NCBI GenBank assembly: GCA_965235975.1
Contig: CBDDZZ010000001.1
Coordinates: forward strand, 310,001-374,000
Direction of reading: 5' to 3'
DNA from: Fontibacterium oligotrophicum
GTDB lineage: Bacteria > Pseudomonadota > Alphaproteobacteria > Pelagibacterales > Pelagibacteraceae
DNA: 64,000 bases
The position numbers were made by a program, and so were the translations under genes. Below the pieces are notes generated by a model that saw nothing but the letters and a program-made list of their open reading frames with translations, searched no databases and had not been told where the DNA came from. Of this stretch, positions 59,612-64,000 are shown in pieces; positions within the stretch are counted from its first letter, which is position 1; every line of letters starts with the position of its first letter.

Positions 59612-61315
59612 ATGCCAAAGTGGGTTTATCAGTTTAATAGTTCAAACTGCGAAGGAACCCTTTCGCAAAAACCTCTTTTAGGAGGCAAAGGTGCAAATCT
59701 TGCTGAGATGGGAAAATTAGGTCTTCCTGTTCCTCCAGGGTTTACAATTACAACAGAAGTTTGCACAGAGTTTTATAAAAATAACCAAAAATATCCAGAC
59801 GATCTTAAGATTCAAATAGAAGACGCCATACGAAATATTGAAAAAATTTTAGGAAAAAATTTTGGCGATGTTAATAATCCTTTATTAGTATCAGTTAGGT
59901 CAGGCGCAAGAGTATCCATGCCTGGGATGATGGATACTGTTTTAAATTTAGGACTAAACGATAAAACTGTTTTAGGATTAATTAAAAAAACTAATAATGA
60001 GACCTTCGCTTACGATAGCTATAGACGCTTTATTCAAATGTATAGCAATGTCGTTCTTGAAGTAGATCACTATAACTTTGAAGACTTGCTTGATAACTAT
60101 AAACTTACGAAAGGTGTGTTATCTGATACAGACCTTAAAGCTGAAGATTGGAAAATAATAATTAGCAATTATAAAGACATCATAAAAAAAAACACAAAAA
60201 AAGATTTTCCACAAGATTCTCATGAACAATTATGGGGAGCAATTAGCGCTGTATTTAAATCTTGGCAAAATCAAAGAGCAAAAACTTATAGAAAATTAAA
60301 TAATATTCCTGAAGAGTGGGGGACAGCAGTCAATATTCAATCAATGGTGTTTGGCAATATGGGAAATGATTGTGCAACAGGAGTTGCGTTTACTAGAAAT
60401 CCCTCTACGGGAGAAAATAGTTTTTATGGGGAGTATTTAATTAATGCTCAAGGGGAAGACGTTGTTGCAGGTATTCGAACTCCAAGAAATATTACGAAAA
60501 AAGCAAGATTAGAATCGTCGTCGGAGGATCTTTCATTAGAAGAGACTATGCCAGAAGCATTTGCTGAACTTACAAAGATTTATAAAAAATTGGAAAATCA
60601 CTATCGTGATATGCAAGATATTGAATTTACCATTGAGAATAAAAAACTGTGGATGTTACAAACAAGATCCGGAAAAAGAACTGCAAAAGCCTCAATTAAA
60701 ATTGCAGTTGATATGGTGAGTGAAAAATTGATCACAAAAGATGAGGCTTTACTTAGAATTGATCCAAAAATTTTAGATACCCTTTTGCATCCTACTTTAG
60801 ATCCAAAAGCTAAAAAGAATGTAATAGTAAAAGGACTGCCAGCATCACCTGGTGCTGCAACTGGTAAAGTTACATTTAATGCTGACGATGCTGAGCAAAT
60901 GAAAGCTAATAATCAGAATACTATTTTAGTCCGAGTTGAGACATCGCCAGAGGATATACATGGAATGCATGCTGCGGTTGGAATTTTAACTTGCAGGGGT
61001 GGAATGACAAGTCACGCTGCTGTTGTTGCACGAGGAATGGGAAGAGCCTGTGTTTCAGGCGCTGGAAATATAAAAATAGATTATACAAATAAACTTTTTA
61101 AAGTTGAAAATATTGAAGTTAAAGAGGGAGATATAATAACAATTGATGGTTCAACTGGAGAGGTAATGTTAGGAGAGGTCAAAACAATTAACCCAGAAAT
61201 TTCTGGAGATTTTTCAGAAATTATGAAGTGGGCCGATGAAGTAAGAACTTTAAAAATTAGAGCTAATGCAGAAACCCCATTAGACTCTCAGAACCGCAAG
61301 AGGATTTGGCGCTGA
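59612..61315 (+). CDS. ppdK: Pyruvate phosphate dikinase, N-terminal and phosphohistidine part of a frameshifted gene
   Basis: PPDK interconverts pyruvate plus ATP and PEP, a glycolytic or gluconeogenic step. This part holds the nucleotide-binding domain (GGKGANLAEMGKLGLPVPPGFTIT near 24-47 and SGARVSMPGMMDTVLNLGLN) and the phosphohistidine swivel domain (GILTCRGGMTSHAAVVARG near 453-471, active histidine in TSHAA). Reading goes wrong after ANAETPLDSQN: the frame ends RKRIWR at 61315, where the family continues ARGFGAEGIGLCRTEHMFF in the +1 frame. Directly after glyS. Confidence 0.93.
   Translation: MPKWVYQFNSSNCEGTLSQKPLLGGKGANLAEMGKLGLPVPPGFTITTEVCTEFYKNNQKYPDDLKIQIEDAIRNIEKILGKNFGDVNNPLLVSVRSGARVSMPGMMDTVLNLGLNDKTVLGLIKKTNNETFAYDSYRRFIQMYSNVVLEVDHYNFEDLLDNYKLTKGVLSDTDLKAEDWKIIISNYKDIIKKNTKKDFPQDSHEQLWGAISAVFKSWQNQRAKTYRKLNNIPEEWGTAVNIQSMVFGNMGNDCATGVAFTRNPSTGENSFYGEYLINAQGEDVVAGIRTPRNITKKARLESSSEDLSLEETMPEAFAELTKIYKKLENHYRDMQDIEFTIENKKLWMLQTRSGKRTAKASIKIAVDMVSEKLITKDEALLRIDPKILDTLLHPTLDPKAKKNVIVKGLPASPGAATGKVTFNADDAEQMKANNQNTILVRVETSPEDIHGMHAAVGILTCRGGMTSHAAVVARGMGRACVSGAGNIKIDYTNKLFKVENIEVKEGDIITIDGSTGEVMLGEVKTINPEISGDFSEIMKWADEVRTLKIRANAETPLDSQNRKRIWR
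61294..61295 (+). other. Apparent +1 frameshift (extra C) in ppdK
   Basis: The sequence AACCGCAAGA would read AAC-GCA-AGA with one C fewer, giving Q-N-A-R-G-F-G-A-E-G-I-G, the conserved start of the PEP-binding domain. The new frame is open from about 61296 onward without interruption to 62282. Confidence 0.8.
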
Positions 61316-61343
61316 AGGTATTGGGTTATGTAGAACTGAGCAT

Positions 61344-62282
61344 ATGTTTTTTGATGAGGAGAGAATTTTGTATGTAAGGCAGATGATATTATCAAAAACA
61401 AAAGAAGACAGATTAAAAGCCTTAGATAAAATTTTACCATTCCAAAAAAAAGATTTCTTAGAAATTTTTACTATTATGAAAGGTTTTCCTGTCACAGTGA
61501 GATTATTAGATCCGCCATTACATGAATTTTTACCAAAAACTGATAAGGAAATAGATATAGTAGCAAACTCTTTAAAAATTCACTCAAGCGAAATTAAAAA
61601 TAGAATAAATTATTTACATGAAGAAAATCCGATGTTAGGTCATCGAGGTTGTCGTTTAGCAATTTCTTTTCCAGAAATTTATGAAATGCAATGCCGAGCA
61701 ATTTTCGAAGCATTATTTGAATTACAAAAACAAAAAATTGAGTCAATTATTCCAGAGATTATGATTCCGCTTGTTGCAACTCAAAAAGAAATAGAAATTC
61801 TTAGAGCTTTAGTAGATAAAGTTGCGCAAGAAGTTCAAAAAAAGAATAATTTTAAAGTTGATTATTTAGTGGGTACCATGATTGAACTACCTCGCGCTGC
61901 ACTTAATGCAAAGAGTATTGCAAAATATGCAGATTTTTTTAGTTTCGGAACTAATGATTTAACGCAAACAACTCTTGGGATCTCAAGAGATGATTCTGGT
62001 AAATTTTTAGATGATTATGTCGAAAACAAAATATTTAAAGTTGATCCATTCATAAGTATCGATCAAGAAGGAGTAGGAGAACTTATCAAACTTGCTTGTT
62101 TAGGAGGACTTGAAACAAAAAAAAATATAAAACTAGGAATTTGCGGAGAACATGGCGGAGATCCTGATTCTATAGAGTTTTGTCATAAAATTGGTTTAAA
62201 TTATGTGTCTTGTTCGCCATACAGAGTACCTATTGCTAGGTTATCAGCTGCTCAAGCAAGTATAAGATTAAAAAAACAATAA
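61344..62282 (+). CDS. ppdK: Pyruvate phosphate dikinase, C-terminal PEP/pyruvate-binding part of the frameshifted gene
   Basis: Completes PPDK. Conserved reading in this frame begins at about 61296 with ARGFGAEGIGLCRTEHM; the listed start is the first ATG (the Met of EHMFFDEERI). MLGHRGCRLAISFPEIYEMQ, IMIPLVATQKEIE, GTMIELPRAALNA, FFSFGTNDLTQTTLGISRDD and GICGEHGGDPDSI with the catalytic cysteine are all intact. No ribosome site precedes the ATG, so this is not an independent gene. With the first part it makes about 890 residues, the normal PPDK size. Confidence 0.92.
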   Translation: MFFDEERILYVRQMILSKTKEDRLKALDKILPFQKKDFLEIFTIMKGFPVTVRLLDPPLHEFLPKTDKEIDIVANSLKIHSSEIKNRINYLHEENPMLGHRGCRLAISFPEIYEMQCRAIFEALFELQKQKIESIIPEIMIPLVATQKEIEILRALVDKVAQEVQKKNNFKVDYLVGTMIELPRAALNAKSIAKYADFFSFGTNDLTQTTLGISRDDSGKFLDDYVENKIFKVDPFISIDQEGVGELIKLACLGGLETKKNIKLGICGEHGGDPDSIEFCHKIGLNYVSCSPYRVPIARLSAAQASIRLKKQ

Positions 62283-62360
62283 TTTTTTAATAGTTAAATC
62301 TAATTTTGTAAATTAATTTAAAGATAGTTTATTTAAACTAATTCATGTAAATCTTAGTAA

Positions 62361-63614
62361 ATGTTGGCAACATCAATTCAATTAATTGCATCAGTAATAT
62401 TTGCAATTGCAATTCTACATACTTTTTCAGTAAAATTTTTTAAAAAATTAGCTCATCAATATCCAAGGCACGAAAAAATTTTTGATATGTTAGGCGAAGT
62501 TGAAATTGTTTTCGGTTTTTGGGCAATAACTCTAATATTAATCTTTTTTTTACTTTCTGGAAAAATAGAAACATTAAATTACCTCAATAATCAAAGTTAC
62601 GTTGAGCCTTTATTTGTTTTTGTAATTATGATTGTTGCAGCTAGTAAGCCTATTTTAGATTTTTCATTAACTTGTGTTAAGCAAATTTCAAAATTATTAC
62701 CAGTAAATAAATCCCTAAGTCTTTTTTTTGTAACAATGACATTTGTACCTTTATTAGGTTCATTTATCACAGAGCCTGCCGCGATGACATTAGCTGCCTT
62801 AATATTAAAAGATCATTTTTATTCAAAAGATATTTCTAAAAGACTTAAATATGCAATTATTGGAACATTGTTTGTAAATGTGAGCATCGGTGGTGCCATG
62901 ACGCCTTTCGCAGCTCCTCCAATTTTAATGGTTGCCGCAAAGTGGAATTGGGATTTGATGTTTATGTTAACTAACTTTGGTTGGCGCACTGTTCTTGCTG
63001 TTTTTACTAATAGTTTAATTTTAACAATTATTTTTAAAAAAGAATTAATCAATATAAAAGAGTCAACTCTTGAACAGGTTGCGATGCCTATTTCTATATT
63101 AATAATTCACTTAATTTTATTATTAGGAATTATAGTTTTTGTTCATGATTTAATTATTTTTATGGGCATTTTCATAATTTTTCTGGGAATTGCAAATTCT
63201 TATAATCAATTTCAAAATAAGCTTATTTTAAAAGAAGCTTTTTTAGTTTCCTTATTCTTGGCAGGCTTAGTTATTTTAGGAGGATTACAAAAGTGGTGGT
63301 TACAGCCATTATTATCCACACTAACTCCTAATCAAATTTATTATGCGGCAGTAGCTTTAACGGCAATAACGGACAATGCTGCTTTGACTTATTTAGGCTC
63401 ACTTGTTGAGGGTTTATCTGATGAATTTAAATATGCCTTAGCAGCTGGGGCAATAAGCGGCGGTGGTCTCACAGTTATTGCAAACGCACCAAACCCTGCA
63501 GGTTATTCGATCTTAAGTAAAAACTTTGAAAATAATGTTATAAGTCCATTGTATTTATTTTTATCAGCCTTTGCGCCTACAGTTGTTGCAATTATCTGTT
63601 ATAAAATTATATAA
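62361..63614 (+). CDS. Putative Na+/H+ antiporter (PF07399-like membrane protein)
   Basis: 417-aa polytopic protein with about eleven or twelve hydrophobic segments, resembling the family named putative Na+/H+ antiporter. Landmarks: LGEVEIVFGFWAITL near 44-58, the VPLLGSFITEPAAMTLAALIL block around 130-150, VSIGGAMTPFAAPPILMVA near 174-192 and LTAITDNAALTYLGSLVEG near 333-351. TEPA and TDNAAL resemble ion-transporter half-motifs. Family assignment is fair, transport activity is not demonstrated. Overlaps the convergent TauE gene by 8 bases. Confidence 0.78.
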   Translation: MLATSIQLIASVIFAIAILHTFSVKFFKKLAHQYPRHEKIFDMLGEVEIVFGFWAITLILIFFLLSGKIETLNYLNNQSYVEPLFVFVIMIVAASKPILDFSLTCVKQISKLLPVNKSLSLFFVTMTFVPLLGSFITEPAAMTLAALILKDHFYSKDISKRLKYAIIGTLFVNVSIGGAMTPFAAPPILMVAAKWNWDLMFMLTNFGWRTVLAVFTNSLILTIIFKKELINIKESTLEQVAMPISILIIHLILLLGIIVFVHDLIIFMGIFIIFLGIANSYNQFQNKLILKEAFLVSLFLAGLVILGGLQKWWLQPLLSTLTPNQIYYAAVALTAITDNAALTYLGSLVEGLSDEFKYALAAGAISGGGLTVIANAPNPAGYSILSKNFENNVISPLYLFLSAFAPTVVAIICYKII

Positions 63615-64000
63615 AAAATAAAAATAATTTTCTAAGACTTAAAAAAATTATTAATAAACCCACAATAACCAAAATCAATTTTATACTTATTTTTCTAGTA
63701 ACTTTTGCAATGAAGGGTGCAATTAAAAACCCTCCTAATATTAAACCAGCAAGTGCCTCCCAATCTGTAATTTTAACTAATAAAAACAATGATGTTGCAG
63801 ATGCAAGGTTAATAAAAAATTCTGTTGCATTTACAGTGCCTATAACTTTCCTAGGTTCCATTTTACTACTAAGTAAAGTTGTTGTGACAACGGGACCCCA
63901 GCCGCCACCTCCTGCAGCATCAACAAATCCACCCGTTGCAGCGAGGGGTATAATATTTGAAATCTTTTGTTTGAAATTTATTTTAATTTTTCTAAAAGCT
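63607..64000 (-). CDS. TauE/SafE family sulfite/organosulfur exporter-like permease, 3' part only
   Basis: The open frame runs to the window edge, so the start lies beyond 64000. The visible ~130 residues include PLAATGGFVDAAGGGGWGPV, then VTTTLLSSKMEPRKVIGTVN, which is the second conserved repeat motif of TauE/SafE (COG0730), and three further membrane segments ending in LRKLFLFFI. An internal ATG at 63861 is not the true start because the conserved motif lies upstream of it. Substrate unknown. Confidence 0.88.
   Translation of the reverse strand, partial: AFRKIKINFKQKISNIIPLAATGGFVDAAGGGGWGPVVTTTLLSSKMEPRKVIGTVNATEFFINLASATSLFLLVKITDWEALAGLILGGFLIAPFIAKVTRKISIKLILVIVGLLIIFLSLRKLFLFFI

Noticed and set aside
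1..64000. CRISPR array, insertion sequence, prophage, rRNA or tRNA genes
   Set aside because: I looked through the intergenic gaps and found no spaced identical repeats, transposase or phage genes, terminal inverted repeats, or tRNA cloverleaf signatures; gaps are mostly below 100 bases.

Overview
The window looks like part of the chromosome of a streamlined, low-GC marine alphaproteobacterium, most likely Pelagibacterales (SAR11) or a similarly reduced lineage. This rests on very AT-rich DNA and lysine/asparagine/isoleucine-rich proteins, tiny or negative spacing between genes, alphaproteobacterial gene order (amidase - rnpB - mraZ - dcw cluster - lpxC - bamD - ligA), and marine-oligotroph content (TAXI-TRAP and Liv-type transporters, pyruvate phosphate dikinase, 5-oxoprolinase). 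I saw no rRNA, tRNA, insertion sequence, prophage or CRISPR array. The assignment is inferred from reading, not from a search.

Layout. 1-2.2 kb: mlaA (-), a peptidoglycan amidase (+), and the RNase P RNA gene rnpB. 2.2-23.5 kb: a long division and wall operon, mraZ-ftsZ-rsmH-ftsL-ftsI-murE-murF-mraY-murD-ftsW-murG-murC-murB-ddl-ftsQ-ftsA, then lpxC, bamD and ligA. Here ftsZ is the second gene instead of following ftsA, and recN is absent between bamD and ligA. Three TGGG-type MraZ boxes with exact 10-bp period lie upstream of mraZ. 23.5-30.4 kb: a frameshifted aminopeptidase P gene, a UvrD/PcrA helicase, an AsmA-like protein and fumarase C. 30.4-35.4 kb: a compact run of SDR, thin 2Fe-2S protein, LysE-type exporter, azlCD, glutarate hydroxylase (glaH/csiD) and secreted MsrA, facing a hotdog thioesterase and MsrB. 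35.6-41.7 kb: a TAXI-TRAP transporter with its DUF1850 partner, then aconitase.

41.7-50.4 kb is a coherent metabolic island. It holds a fused and frameshifted PxpB-PxpC, PxpA, a branched-chain-type ABC transporter with binding protein, and a YcsI/DUF1445 protein of the D-glutamate cyclase-like family. These fit uptake and opening of 5-oxoproline (pyroglutamate), possibly also D-glutamate. 50.5-55.7 kb: rhomboid protease, aroC, pdxH, a proC-like gene, an unlisted 52-aa membrane peptide gene with a strong promoter and Shine-Dalgarno sequence directly before tspO, and a polyprenyl diphosphate synthase. 55.8-64 kb: sppA, glyQ, glyS, pyruvate phosphate dikinase (frameshifted), a putative Na+/H+ antiporter, and the 3' part of a TauE/SafE permease cut by the window end.

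Three otherwise well-conserved genes (pepP, pxpC, ppdK) are each broken by what looks like one extra base. Sequencing or assembly error is the simplest explanation, but only raw reads or relatives can decide.
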